Of a stretch of 52,239 nucleotides of DNA, positions 20,446 to 29,127 are shown one piece after another. Below the pieces are notes generated by a model. That model saw only the letters and a program-made list of their open reading frames with translations. It was not told where the DNA came from and searched no databases. The stretch spans positions 1 to 52,239 of the forward strand of contig JAYPEK010000029.1 in NCBI GenBank assembly GCA_038125725.1. The letters are read 5' to 3'. The first letter of the stretch is position 1; each line of letters starts with the position of its first letter. Made by a program: the position numbers and the translations under genes. The stretch comes from TMED8 sp038125725. GTDB lineage: Bacteria > Pseudomonadota > Alphaproteobacteria > Rhodospirillales > Casp-alpha2.

Positions 20446-20537
20446 TCGTCATGGCCGGGCTTGACCCGGCCATCCACGTCTTTGGCTGCCAACGGAAAGA
20501 AAGACGTGTTTACGCGGGTCAAGCCCGCGCATGACGG
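20446..20537. repeat. Dispersed palindromic repeat, copy 1
   Basis: Two inverted arms of about 36 bp (20446-20482 and 20501-20537) share the core GGGCTTGACCCG and the CACGTCTTT inner end. It lies just after the stop of the DsbA-like gene. Read in frame the arms give MAGLDPAIH-like peptides, as often seen in alphaproteobacterial intergenic repeats. A degenerate copy is at 23081-23175. Confidence 0.8.
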
Positions 20538-20801
20538 TCTGTTTTGGGTTCGATAGTGGAAGATTTCTGGAGAGATTGGAGTTGTCCGGCATTAGCCAGA
20601 AGGCGTCATTCACTGTGCTGGCGTCAAATGTCGGCATTCTGAACAGAAAGCGGACGTTACAGGTTCAATAAACGTTAAACCGCAGGTAACCCGAAACAGG
20701 CATTTAGGCGAGCCGAGCAGTGGTTGCGAAACGGGAAAACACCCTTTCTAGAAGGTGATCAAAACTAGATTGTCGCGGTCCGCGGGAATACTTGCCGCAC
20801 A
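20538..20801. other. Intergenic, no gene recognised
   Basis: About 260 bp of mid-GC sequence between the palindromic repeat and the next stop codon. I see no reading frame with a ribosome-binding site. An imperfect palindrome around TTCTAGAA (20741-20756) might be a weak terminator for the minus-strand unit that ends at 20802. Confidence 0.4.
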
Positions 20802-21587
20802 TCATTCCACACGAAAATCCAATAAATCTTGGATCGACGCTAATGCCCTGTCCCGTGCTCCGTATATTCGCGCTTCCGCATTACTGACAGTATTTGATAT
20901 CTCTTCCAAAACCATGGCTGTCAGGGCCTGGATTTCTTTTACGGCAGTGGAAACCTTGTTGTGGAGCGTTTCTATTGTTTTATGCGAAAAGTCCAAAACG
21001 GTCTTTGCTGCTTCATCTGCATCTTCCTGCGCCTCACTTTTCGTGCGGCCGGCCTCCTTTTCCTTCAAGAACTTACGTCGAGCTATTTTGGCGTTCTCTC
21101 TAACGCGATTGGCATAATCATCGGCCAAGGATTTGATGTCATTGATCGAATTCTTGGTGTGATTGGATATCTGCCCGATCGCAGCTTCCGCCTGTCTTTT
21201 AATTGCCGCAATGGTTTGCTCCGTACCACTAGAAATTTCTTCGCTGGCGTGGTGGCAAACTTCTGTGATCATGGATGTCAACAGGTCAGGATCAAGCTGC
21301 CGCTCGCTTATCGTGGCCTGAATTTGTAAAAGTGCCATTTCAGCCTTGGCAGCGAGTTCAGTTGCGCAAACCTCTGCATCCGCTGCGATCTTTGCCGATG
21401 CAACGGCGCTATCTGCTTGAATACGTGCATTTGCTATTTGATTGATTTCTGTGATGTTGCTTATCGCAGTAGAGATTTCTTGTGTCATCACCGTTTCGGT
21501 AATAGCGGCGGCCGCTATCCGGTCTTTCTCGAAAAGTTCGTCTAATTGATCGAAAGACAGGTTTTTAATGCGATAATTTTTTGCCAT
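20802..21587 (-). CDS. Alanine-rich helical (coiled-coil) protein, unknown function
   Basis: A 261-residue soluble protein from ATG 21587 (a TTG lies directly before it). Almost the whole sequence is helix-forming, rich in Ala, Ile, Glu and Lys, with hydrophobic residues at regular 3-4 spacing (for example IQADSAVASAKIAADAEV and EAAIGQISNHTKNSINDIK). There is no membrane segment, signal peptide or catalytic motif. Its long antiparallel-helix look recalls cytoplasmic chemoreceptor tips or apolipoprotein-like bundles, but no methyl-accepting hairpin motif is present. It sits 82 bp downstream of the PAS kinase on the same strand, and both genes have lower GC than the rest of the window, so they probably form one unit acquired together. 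Confidence 0.75.
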   Translation of the reverse strand: MAKNYRIKNLSFDQLDELFEKDRIAAAAITETVMTQEISTAISNITEINQIANARIQADSAVASAKIAADAEVCATELAAKAEMALLQIQATISERQLDPDLLTSMITEVCHHASEEISSGTEQTIAAIKRQAEAAIGQISNHTKNSINDIKSLADDYANRVRENAKIARRKFLKEKEAGRTKSEAQEDADEAAKTVLDFSHKTIETLHNKVSTAVKEIQALTAMVLEEISNTVSNAEARIYGARDRALASIQDLLDFRVE

Positions 21588-21669
21588 CAAATTGTCCGAC
21601 TTTTGTAGCTGTTGCCCCTACGGTCGCTATGGGGGAAAACGTTGCAGATCAAACGGGGCCCAAAACCCA

Positions 21670-22803
21670 TCATAGTTTTGACAATGGTATTATAAACCAA
21701 AAGGTGCTGCCGGACCCTTTTGAGCTCTCGAATCCGACTTGCCCATCAATCTTCTCGATAAGCATTTTCGTTACGCACAGCCCAATGCCTGTTCCATGAG
21801 TAGAAACCATGGGATCATTGTGTACTCGATAAAACATTTTGAAGATATTGGGTTGCTCCCCCGGTTCGATCCCAACACCTGTATCGGATACGGATACTCG
21901 ATATCTATCATTCTCGACAGGCTCGCCTTCAATCGTGATCGTTCCGCCATGCCTATTGTATTTGACCGCATTCGATAGGTAGTTGAGCAAGGCTTGACGG
22001 ATTAACATCGAGTCGGCACGAACCCGGTAAGTTTTTTCTAATCCGACCTTATCTACTAATGAAATTCCTGTGGCATCTAAAAGCGGCAGCGTAAGATTGA
22101 TACAATCTTGGACAACCTCATTGATAACAATATCCTCAAGACAGACCGGTATCATACCGGCTTCGATTTTCGAGAGATCAAGAATATCATTGATGAGTTC
22201 GAGAAGGTGCTTGCCGCCAGCCAATATGTTCTCAATCTGGCCCAATTGGCGCTCCGAGGGCGCCTCGCGGGGATCTAATTTCATCAACTCCGCAAAGCCT
22301 AAAATGGCATTCATTGGCGTCCGCAACTCATGGCTCATGCTCGCCAGAAACTCAGACTTTGCCTTATTCGCATCTTCGGCAATTTTTGTCGCTGTTTTCA
22401 AACGCCTTTCGTAGTGATTCTGGGCGGTGATATCAGTATAGGTTGAGGCATGCCCGCCATCAGGCATGGCGTTGCGCTGTACGCGAATGATGCGTCCGTC
22501 CAACATTTCGAAATCGTCCATGGAATCGGGGCCGAGCTCTTTTACGCGGCTTAGCTCTTTGGCTGCCAGTTGTTCGGGGTCACCAGGCCCTAAACCACCA
22601 TTATCGGCAATATGGCGCAACAGTTCCAACATGGGCATGCCCTCCCGCAATATTTGCGAGGGGGAATACCAAAAATCAGGGCATTTACAGCTCCATGCCA
22701 CGAGTTTCTGCTCGTGGTCCCAAACCACAAAGCCCTGATTGCTTGCTCGGAGCGCAACCTCAAATATTGAGATGTCTTGTTGCGTAAACGAAGCTATTGA
22801 CAC
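21670..22803 (-). CDS. Cytosolic PAS-domain sensor histidine kinase
   Basis: 377 residues from a GTG preceded by GGGAG. An N-terminal PAS-like domain (about 10-125) opens with FEVALRASNQGFVVWD and ends with STYTDITAQ; the phosphoacceptor is H158 in SMSHELRTPMN; the ATPase domain has the N box (LLNYLSNAVKYN), G1 (DTGVGI) and G2 (HGTGIGL) motifs and ends GSTFWFIIPL. No membrane helix and no receiver domain are present, so it senses a cytoplasmic signal and must phosphorylate a regulator encoded elsewhere. It is co-oriented with the helical protein downstream, a candidate partner. GC is visibly lower than in the kinase at 37 kb. Confidence 0.93.
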   Translation of the reverse strand: MSIASFTQQDISIFEVALRASNQGFVVWDHEQKLVAWSCKCPDFWYSPSQILREGMPMLELLRHIADNGGLGPGDPEQLAAKELSRVKELGPDSMDDFEMLDGRIIRVQRNAMPDGGHASTYTDITAQNHYERRLKTATKIAEDANKAKSEFLASMSHELRTPMNAILGFAELMKLDPREAPSERQLGQIENILAGGKHLLELINDILDLSKIEAGMIPVCLEDIVINEVVQDCINLTLPLLDATGISLVDKVGLEKTYRVRADSMLIRQALLNYLSNAVKYNRHGGTITIEGEPVENDRYRVSVSDTGVGIEPGEQPNIFKMFYRVHNDPMVSTHGTGIGLCVTKMLIEKIDGQVGFESSKGSGSTFWFIIPLSKL

Positions 22804-22956
22804 TGTATGCTCCCGAAATGGATCAGCTAATAATTATATCAACAGCCCCCGATACCATCTTTGATTTCCATCACGGACTCGATAATAACTTATTTTTAGA
22901 AATTATTCATTTCATATATTGAACGTTACTTTTGGCACGATGAAGCGGTGCCGTGA

Positions 22957-22981
22957 AAAATGAAAAAATCCGAAAACGGAT
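22957..22981 (-). terminator. Short intrinsic terminator-like hairpin, minus strand
   Basis: On the minus strand ATCCG-TTTT-CGGAT is followed directly by a run of T. The stem is only 5 bp. It would stop transcripts coming from the nadK/AbrB side before the kinase gene. Confidence 0.45.
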
Positions 22982-23080
22982 CGCAAACCAGATATGGTGT
23001 AGGCATCCGAATAAAGACCGGTTTGGGTCACTAGCGGACCAGGCGCAGCCGAAGATTTCTCTTCCGCTCCGCCTTCCAAT

Positions 23081-23175
23081 CCCGTCATCGCCGGGCTTGA
23101 TCCGGTGATCCTCAACTTAAACCCGGATGCTGACAGAAAAGTCGTGGATGCGCGGGTCTAGCCCGCGCACGGCGA
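23081..23175. repeat. Dispersed palindromic repeat, copy 2 (degenerate)
   Basis: Arms CCCGTCATCGCCGGGCTTGA and GTGGATGCGCGGGTCTAGCC match the inverted arms of the copy at 20446-20537, with more mismatches. It marks the right side of the lower-GC island, as copy 1 marks the left. Confidence 0.65.
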
Positions 23176-23187
23176 AGGTTGGCGAAA

Positions 23188-23462
23188 ATAGGAATTTATT
23201 GACTTTTGTAGAGTTTATGTTATGGTGCCGATTCGCAGTGTCGAAGCCGGCGCAGGCTCGCTATTTCACATTTGAATCAGATTGGGGCCGGGGCCGATGC
23301 CTGTTGTGGACGGGTGGTTGGAACCGGCAAGGGTATGGCCCGGCGTATCGAGGGTAGGAAACCGAAATTGGGTTCGTTCCTGAGATTTTTTTGGGAATCT
23401 AGATAAATTAATGGCTTACAACCCGCGTTTTTCCGCCACACCTCCCCGAGCGGGTAGGGGGG
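23188..23462 (+). repeat. Dispersed intergenic element, copy A
   Basis: Shares with 35203-35426 (inverted): a 20-nt identical block at the 5' end (23188-23207) containing TTGACT; a conserved block of about 40 nt (23352-23393) with GAAATTGGGTTCGTTCCTGA followed by a T run; the AACCCGCGTTTTT block (23420-23437); and a C-rich/G-rich hairpin (23441-23462). The segment between the promoter-like part and the conserved 3' block is unrelated in sequence and differs in length. It ends 8 bp from the AbrB stop codon. Confidence 0.75.
23199..23226 (+). promoter_or_regulatory. Sigma70-like promoter in element A
   Basis: TTGACT (23199-23204), a 16-bp spacer, then TATGGT (23221-23226). The same TTGACT-16-TATATT arrangement occurs in element B, so it is conserved within the element. 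Confidence 0.45.
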
Positions 23463-23470
23463 CGGAGCCG

Positions 23471-24559
23471 TCAAAGCCCGTGCTGGGACGGGTCTTCGGT
23501 GATGTTCCAGTATTTGCGCAGGATGCCGAAGACGATGGGCGCGGCGACGACCATGAACACCACCCGGATGGCATGATGGGTGGAGACGAAGGCGACGTCG
23601 ATGCCCATGGAGAGGCTGATCAGTGTCATTTCCGCGAGGCCGCCCGGCGCAAAGGCGAGCCAGACGGCGTTGAACGGCAGGCCCGTCACCTCATGCAGCA
23701 GGCCGGCGGCGGCGGCGGCGAGGCCGACCATGAACAGCGTCGAGATCACCGCCGCGGCCAGCACGCCGAACAGGCGCGACACAGATACGCCGACGAAGCG
23801 CGCGCCGATGCCGGTGCCGACGACGACCTGGGCGATGTTGACGAACTCCACCGGCGGGCGGGCCTCCGTCAGGCCCATCCCGTGCACCACGGCGGAGACG
23901 CACATGGGACCCAAAATCTGCGCCATCGGCAGTTTCAACAGCCGGAATAGCGGAAAGCCGAGAGCGCAGGAGGCCAGCAACAGGCCGTCGTGCCATTCGA
24001 GATCGACGACCGAGCCCAGCATGTTCAGCCCGCCCGGCTGATAGCCCTCGAAGATCTTGAAGTAGAACGGGATGATCAGCACCGTGATCAGGATGCGCAC
24101 CGAATGGGTGAGGCCGATGCGCCGCTCGTCGCCGCCCATCTCCATGCCGACGACGGCCATCGAGGCGAGGCCGCCGGGCGTCGCCGAGAAATAGGCCGAA
24201 ACCGGTCCGAAACCCATGGCCCGGTGCAGAAACAATCCCACCGCCGCGACGATGATGGCGACGAAACAGAGCATGGTGACGATGGAGGGAATCCAGCGCG
24301 CCGCCTGGCTCAGCGTCTCGGGCGTGAAGGCCGAACCGAGCATGATGCCGATGACCGGGATCACCAGGTTGCGCAGCTTTCTCGATCCGCGTACCGGCGC
24401 GCCGGCGAGCGCCGCGGTGGTGGCGAACACCATGGCGCCGATCATCCAGGCCAGCGGCATGTGCAGGTACTGGAACAGCGCGCCGCCGATGGCGCCGAGC
24501 ACGAGGCTCGCGGCCACCAGCATCAGCCAGCGCGGTAACGGCTCTTGGTCGGCGCTCAA
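23471..24559 (-). CDS. AbrB-family integral membrane protein
   Basis: About 362 residues, almost wholly hydrophobic, with roughly nine to ten membrane helices. Family marks include PLAWMIGAMVF near the N-terminus, the loop FSATPGGLASMAVVG in the middle and its internal repeat near the C-terminus (WLAFAPGGLAEMTLIS), showing the usual two-fold architecture of the AbrB (putative ammonia monooxygenase/transport) family. This is unrelated to the DNA-binding AbrB. The substrate is unknown. The start is a TTG overlapping the nadK stop as TTGA; ATG 24523 would also work and keeps the first helix. It is the second gene of a nadK-led unit. Confidence 0.88.
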   Translation of the reverse strand: MSADQEPLPRWLMLVAASLVLGAIGGALFQYLHMPLAWMIGAMVFATTAALAGAPVRGSRKLRNLVIPVIGIMLGSAFTPETLSQAARWIPSIVTMLCFVAIIVAAVGLFLHRAMGFGPVSAYFSATPGGLASMAVVGMEMGGDERRIGLTHSVRILITVLIIPFYFKIFEGYQPGGLNMLGSVVDLEWHDGLLLASCALGFPLFRLLKLPMAQILGPMCVSAVVHGMGLTEARPPVEFVNIAQVVVGTGIGARFVGVSVSRLFGVLAAAVISTLFMVGLAAAAAGLLHEVTGLPFNAVWLAFAPGGLAEMTLISLSMGIDVAFVSTHHAIRVVFMVVAAPIVFGILRKYWNITEDPSQHGL

Positions 24560-25323
24560 GGCTGGAACTGCTCCTTGATGATGCGTTCCTCGAGATTGTG
24601 CTCGGGATCGAACAGCAGCTTCAATGAAACGCTGCGGTCCTCGGAAATGGTGACGCGGCTGACGTCGCGCACTTCGTGGAAGTCGGCGGTGGCGCTGACG
24701 GAACGGAAACGGGGTTCGATGACCTGGAACTCCACCGCCGTCTTGGCCGGCAACAGGGCGCCGCGCCAGCGCCGGGGGCGGAAGGCGCTGATTGGGGTGA
24801 GCGCCAGGATGTCGGCCTCCAGCGGGATGATCGGGCCGGCGGCGGAGAGGTTGTAGGCGGTCGATCCCGCCGGCGTCGCCACCAGGACGCCGTCGCAGAT
24901 CATCTCCTCCATGCGCTCGACGCCGTCGACCAGGATCCGGATTTTCGCCGCCTGGCGCGCCTGGCGCAGCAACGAGACCTCGTTGATGGCCAGCGCCTCG
25001 TGCTTGGCGCCGTCGACGTCGGTAGCGGCCATGCGGAGCGGGTGCAGGGTAGTGGCATGGGCCCGTTCGAGACGCGCCGGCAGGTCGTCCTCGTCGTAGG
25101 CGTTCATCAGGAAGCCGACCGATCCCCGGTTCATGCCGTAAATCGGAATCTTGGTCTTCATGTAGGCGTGCAGGGTATGCAGGATGAAGCCGTCACCACC
25201 GAGCGCGACGATGATGTCGGCGTCTTCCGGGCGGATGCCCCCGTAGCGCGCGGTCAGGCTCTCCAGCGCCGCTTGGGCTTCGGGCTGGTCGGAGGCGGTG
25301 AAGGCGATGGCGGGCGTCGTCAT
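24556..25323 (-). CDS. nadK: NAD kinase
   Basis: 255 residues from ATG 25323; the frame is open further upstream, but the family starts here. It phosphorylates NAD to NADP using ATP. The nucleotide-binding GGDG loop (VALGGDGFILHTLH), the catalytic-region NE motif (AINEVSLLRQ) and the TPAGSTAYNLSAAGPII block are intact, as is the RGSVGFLMN segment. Length matches alphaproteobacterial NadK. The gene overlaps the next one by 4 bp. It is divergent from the DUF2062 gene, with 118 bp between the starts. Confidence 0.96.
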   Translation of the reverse strand: MTTPAIAFTASDQPEAQAALESLTARYGGIRPEDADIIVALGGDGFILHTLHAYMKTKIPIYGMNRGSVGFLMNAYDEDDLPARLERAHATTLHPLRMAATDVDGAKHEALAINEVSLLRQARQAAKIRILVDGVERMEEMICDGVLVATPAGSTAYNLSAAGPIIPLEADILALTPISAFRPRRWRGALLPAKTAVEFQVIEPRFRSVSATADFHEVRDVSRVTISEDRSVSLKLLFDPEHNLEERIIKEQFQP

Positions 25324-25441
25324 GACGGCAGAATAGGGGAGGCGGGGCGCTGCGGCAAACCATTGAAATGGCGGCTTCCCGTAGCCGGAAATCCAGGGTA
25401 AATCAGTGTCAGGGAACTTGCATGCGCTTGGACGGGAAGGC

Positions 25442-26026
25442 ATGGCGGACGAAGCCGAAAAGCCTGGGAACGGCGAAGAGCCGCAGAACGACTACAGCCG
25501 CTGGGAGCGGTTCAATCGCTTTCTGCGCTACCGGTTGGTGGTGCCGATCCTGCGCACCCGCCACGAGCCCGAATACACGGCGCGCGGCGTCCTGGCCGGC
25601 ATCGCCATCGGCCTGACGCCGACGGTTGGCGTGCAGATGCCGATCGTGCTGGGCGTCTGGGGCATCGTGAAGGGGATCACGCCGCGCTGGAACTTCAGCC
25701 TCATCGCCGCCCTAGCATGGGTCTGGCTTTCCAACGTGTTCACCCTGGTGCCGCTCTACTTCGGCTTCCTGGTGACCGGGCGATTGATGATGGGCGATTT
25801 CGACGCCGTGCCCGGATACGAGACCTTTTCCAAGGAACTGATGGTGGCGCTCGAGGTCAAGGCCGAAGGCATGAACGGCTTCTGGGCGCAGACCCGCAAC
25901 CTGTTCGACCTCTACGGCCTGCCGATGCTGATCGGCTGCGTGCCTTGGGCCGTCCTCGGCGGGTGGGGCGGTTACGTCTGGACGCTCGCCTTCCTGAACC
26001 GGCGCCGGCAACGGGCCGAGGAATAA
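25442..26026 (+). CDS. DUF2062 membrane protein
   Basis: About 194 residues from ATG 25442, chosen for the GGGAAGG upstream; GTG 25406 is in frame. After a charged cytoplasmic start (FNRFLRYRLVVPILR) comes the DUF2062 core: GVLAGIAIGLTPTVGVQMP, then helices around WGIVKG, WNFSLIAALAWVWLSN and VPLYFGFLVTG, and a last helix near the C-terminus (LIGCVPWAVLGGWGGYVW). The family is an inner-membrane protein of undefined function. It stands alone between nadK (divergent) and the hydrolase (convergent). Confidence 0.88.
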   Translation: MADEAEKPGNGEEPQNDYSRWERFNRFLRYRLVVPILRTRHEPEYTARGVLAGIAIGLTPTVGVQMPIVLGVWGIVKGITPRWNFSLIAALAWVWLSNVFTLVPLYFGFLVTGRLMMGDFDAVPGYETFSKELMVALEVKAEGMNGFWAQTRNLFDLYGLPMLIGCVPWAVLGGWGGYVWTLAFLNRRRQRAEE

Positions 26027-26051
26027 CGCCGGGCGCGCGGCGAGGCCTGAT

Positions 26052-28058
26052 TTACGGCAGCCGAATTCCGTGGCGCTGGCGGTCCCAGTCGCGGGCGCTG
26101 TCGGCGCATCTGTCCACGTCTTCTTCCAGCATCAGGCCATCGGCCACCAGTTTCTCGGCGGCGGCGCGGATGGCGGCGACGTAGCCTTCCTTGTCGCCGT
26201 AGCGCTCCAGGATCGAGGCGCGGGGATCGCCGGTGATGCGGCGTTCCTCGGGCGTTTCCGGGAAAGCCAAGGTGGAGCCGGTGAACTTGTGCTTGGCGCC
26301 GAAGCCCTGGCCACGGTCGCGCAGGTTCCAGCCGGTGTAGGTGGCGAGCGGCGCCTCGACCATCGGCGCGCGCAGGCAGCCCACGTCGTTGCCGTCCGCG
26401 TCGGTGGCCGGGACCATGACCGGATAGCCCTCGGCGCTGACGCAGTCCGGTGGCTCCTTCGCGAGGATGCCTTTGTCGAAGTCGGGCCCGTAGTCGTAGA
26501 GCTCCAGCGACGCCGGCCCCCAGGGCAGGATGACGCCCGGAATGGCTGGGAACTGGGCGCGCCATTCGGGGCCCGTCAGCAGCGTGCCGTCGGCGCGTTT
26601 CGGGTGGCGGCTGGCGGGCGGCTCGGTGCCGTCCGTCGCCCAGCGGTCCATGTTGTCGAGCGCCGCGCGGAACAGCATCGAGGTGCGCACCACGTTGGCG
26701 AAGTTGAGGCACGGCGCCTTGCCCGGCTTCACCATGCGCGGATCGGCGTAATGTTCGGAGCTGCCCCAGATGTAGATGCGCACGCTGTCGGGCTGTTCCA
26801 GGTCGTTGCCCTGGGTGTCGGTATGGATCAGCGAGCCGCGCCGCTGCCAGTATTCGGTGGCGGTCTGGGTGTGGATCACCAAGGGGTCGGTCTCCGGACG
26901 CTTGAGGATGGCATCCCGCCTGCCGGTCAGGTGATCGGTGGTCTCGGCGTAGGAGAACGGGAACCGGTCGGCGCAGTTGTCGTGCACCTCGTGCTCCTGT
27001 CCGGCCGGCGAGACGGCGTTGGCGAAGCGGTGGTTCATCCACATCAGCCCGCCGCCCGACACATGCGGCAGCAGGCCGTCGAACACCTTGCGGCCGTTGG
27101 CGTCGGCGTTGTAGCCGTTATGGATGAAGTCGCGGATGGCGCGGCCGGTCTGCGAACGGCCCCAACCGTAGGCCTTCTCGGTGCCGGCCAGCGGATTGGC
27201 CTCGGAGACGTCGGTTTTGAAGAACGAGATCAGGTCGCGCACCGCCACGTGGCCGAGGCCCAGAACCAGCGGGTCGCGGCCGGTGTAGACCAGCTCGTAG
27301 ATCCAGCCGGGTTCGAAGCCGCCGGGCAGGTAGATGTTGGTTTCCGAGGGCACGATGGCGTTCTGCTGGGCGACGCCGTCGAGACCGAGGCCGCCTTCGT
27401 TGCGGGCGAACTGCCACTGATCGGCGGGCACGGGCTCGCGCGGCGCGTCGGCATAGGGCCGCTTGGTCAGTTGCGCTTTCGTTGTGTCGAGCGACACGGT
27501 CGGGTGACTGCGGGTGTTGGTCCAGCCGGAAAGCGGCTGCGTGGTAACGCCGGGCTTCTCCAGGATGAACTCGGAGCGCACCAGGCCGGTAATCGCCTCG
27601 CCGTCCTTGGTCGCGACCGGAACATCGAGCAGGAAGCGGCCGTCGCCCGGCAGCAGGTCGCCCTGCCAGGCGGCGAAGACCGCAGAATAACCGCGCCGGA
27701 ACAGGTAGCCGTTGCCGGCGTGATCGGCGGAGATCGGCGCGTTGGAGCCGAGCGCGTCGTTGAAGAACTGCAGCGCGCGGATGTTGCCCCTGTTGCCCCA
27801 ATCGTAGAATACCCGCCGGTTTCCCTTGGCCGGATCGACCGGCTTCAGGATCATCACGTCGGCGCTGAACTCCACCAGCCCGTCGGCGTTGCGCGGCGCG
27901 AACTCGAGATCGCAGATGCCGGCCTGCGCCGGCGCGTCGGGGTCGACGGCATAGTGCGCGCGGCCCGTGAGGCGCTCGTAGGCACCTGTCTCGCCGAAGG
28001 CCATGCCGTCGGCGAACGGGCGTCGGTCGGTGATTTCGAGGCGGATGGTATTGGTCAT
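26052..28058 (-). CDS. Large alpha/beta hydrolase domain protein (Abhydrolase_10-like)
   Basis: 668 residues from ATG 28058, chosen for the GGGAGAA upstream; the frame extends another 35 codons without support. The N-terminal half is a beta-rich domain with TGRAHYAVDPDAP and VFYDWGNRGN; the C-terminal half carries the putative nucleophile elbow GWGRSQTGR near residue 320 and a late conserved Asp/His region. There is no signal peptide. Proteins of this size and pattern are annotated as alpha/beta hydrolase domain-containing; the substrate is unknown. It forms its own transcription unit, with the parvulin gene divergent. Confidence 0.8.
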   Translation of the reverse strand: MTNTIRLEITDRRPFADGMAFGETGAYERLTGRAHYAVDPDAPAQAGICDLEFAPRNADGLVEFSADVMILKPVDPAKGNRRVFYDWGNRGNIRALQFFNDALGSNAPISADHAGNGYLFRRGYSAVFAAWQGDLLPGDGRFLLDVPVATKDGEAITGLVRSEFILEKPGVTTQPLSGWTNTRSHPTVSLDTTKAQLTKRPYADAPREPVPADQWQFARNEGGLGLDGVAQQNAIVPSETNIYLPGGFEPGWIYELVYTGRDPLVLGLGHVAVRDLISFFKTDVSEANPLAGTEKAYGWGRSQTGRAIRDFIHNGYNADANGRKVFDGLLPHVSGGGLMWMNHRFANAVSPAGQEHEVHDNCADRFPFSYAETTDHLTGRRDAILKRPETDPLVIHTQTATEYWQRRGSLIHTDTQGNDLEQPDSVRIYIWGSSEHYADPRMVKPGKAPCLNFANVVRTSMLFRAALDNMDRWATDGTEPPASRHPKRADGTLLTGPEWRAQFPAIPGVILPWGPASLELYDYGPDFDKGILAKEPPDCVSAEGYPVMVPATDADGNDVGCLRAPMVEAPLATYTGWNLRDRGQGFGAKHKFTGSTLAFPETPEERRITGDPRASILERYGDKEGYVAAIRAAAEKLVADGLMLEEDVDRCADSARDWDRQRHGIRLP

Positions 28059-28203
28059 GTCTGTTCTCCCGGGTGGCTTCGTCTCGTAGCACGGCGCCCC
28101 ATGCCCGGAAAGCCCCCGCCGGGTCATAGGTGGGCTTTTTCCTTGCGGGGCCCCGGGCCGCATGGTCTAACGGCGGCGCAATCGAGACCAGGAGACTTAA
28201 GAC

Positions 28204-28503
28204 ATGCCCGATCAAGTTCGCGCCGCCCATATCCTTCGTTCCTCCGACGGCCGTGGCAAGGAAGCCGCCCTGAAGGAAATCGAAGACCTGAAAGCCCAGT
28301 TGGATGACGGCGCCGACTTCGCCGATTTGGCGCGTTCCAATTCGGATTGCCCGTCCGGTTCGCAGGGCGGTGATCTCGGCTTCTTCGGCCGTGGCGCCAT
28401 GGTGCCGGAATTCGAAACCGCCGCTTTTGCGCTCGAGGTCGGTGAGGTTTCAGGGCCGGTGGAAACCGATTTCGGCTACCACCTGATCCATCGTTCGGAA
28501 TAG
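28204..28503 (+). CDS. Parvulin-type peptidyl-prolyl cis-trans isomerase
   Basis: A 99-residue single-domain parvulin (PpiC-like) preceded by CAGGAGAC. The signature elements are RAAHILRSSD (active-site His), DFADLARSNSDCPSGSQGGDLGFFGRG (Cys and the QGGDLG loop), MVPEFETAAFAL and the terminal FGYHLIHR with a second active-site His. No signal peptide is present, so this is a cytoplasmic folding enzyme. Its length is almost the same as E. coli PpiC. Confidence 0.95.
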   Translation: MPDQVRAAHILRSSDGRGKEAALKEIEDLKAQLDDGADFADLARSNSDCPSGSQGGDLGFFGRGAMVPEFETAAFALEVGEVSGPVETDFGYHLIHRSE

Positions 28504-28509
28504 GCTGCT

Positions 28510-28992
28510 TTAGCCCTCGCGGGCCAGCACCATCCGGGTCGCATCGTAGGTGATCACCGTTTCGCCGCGCTGATTGACGATGTCGTGGCGCGCCTTGACG
28601 ATGCCGCGACCCGGCTTCGACGTCGGCCGCGCCTCCAAGACCTCGACTTCCAGGTGCAGCGTGTCGCCGGCGACGACCGGCGCCAGTACCTTCTTGGAAA
28701 CCTCAAGCAGCGCCAGCCCCGTCCCCTGGATCACCGATTGGCAGAGCAGCCCCTCCATCAGCGTGTAGCTGAGCGCCGCCGGCGCCACGCGTCCCGCTTC
28801 ACCGACGCCCTTCTTGTAGGTTAGGTCGGTAAATATCACCTCGGTCATGCCGGTGACGCCGACGAAGTTGACGATATCGGTTTCCGTCAGCGTGCGCGAC
28901 AGGGTCCGGAACTTCTGGCCGATGCTGTAGTCCTCGAAGAACAGGCCGAGCCCGAGGGTCGGCAGGTCGGTGGCGGCGGAATCTTGGCTCAT
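28510..28992 (-). CDS. MaoC-like hotdog-fold protein
   Basis: 160 residues with the MaoC/R-hydratase layout: FFEDYSIGQKFRTLSRTLTE at the start, a long hotdog helix (VAPAALSYTLMEGLL), and the paired strands LAPVVAGDTLHLEVEVLEAR and GIVKARHDIVNQRGETV. The classical hydratase motif with Asp and His around GDxNPLH is not conserved (the equivalent stretch reads GVTGMTEVIFTD), so hydratase activity is doubtful; a binding or thioesterase role is possible. It converges on the parvulin gene with 6 bp between the stop codons. Confidence 0.85.
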   Translation of the reverse strand: MSQDSAATDLPTLGLGLFFEDYSIGQKFRTLSRTLTETDIVNFVGVTGMTEVIFTDLTYKKGVGEAGRVAPAALSYTLMEGLLCQSVIQGTGLALLEVSKKVLAPVVAGDTLHLEVEVLEARPTSKPGRGIVKARHDIVNQRGETVITYDATRMVLAREG

Positions 28993-29127
28993 TTCATGCT
29001 CCCTGCTGAGTGGCGACGGCGATCATAGGGGGGCGGGTCAGGCGATGCAAAACCGCCGTGACGGCCATCACAGCGCGACGCACCGGATTGCGTTATGTTG
29101 ACGGTGAAGATCGCGGATCGCATCCCG

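Noticed and set aside
26070..28307. A 745-codon plus-strand frame opposite the alpha/beta hydrolase
   Set aside because: The minus-strand protein has a recognisable hydrolase pattern and a good ribosome-binding site; the plus frame has neither.
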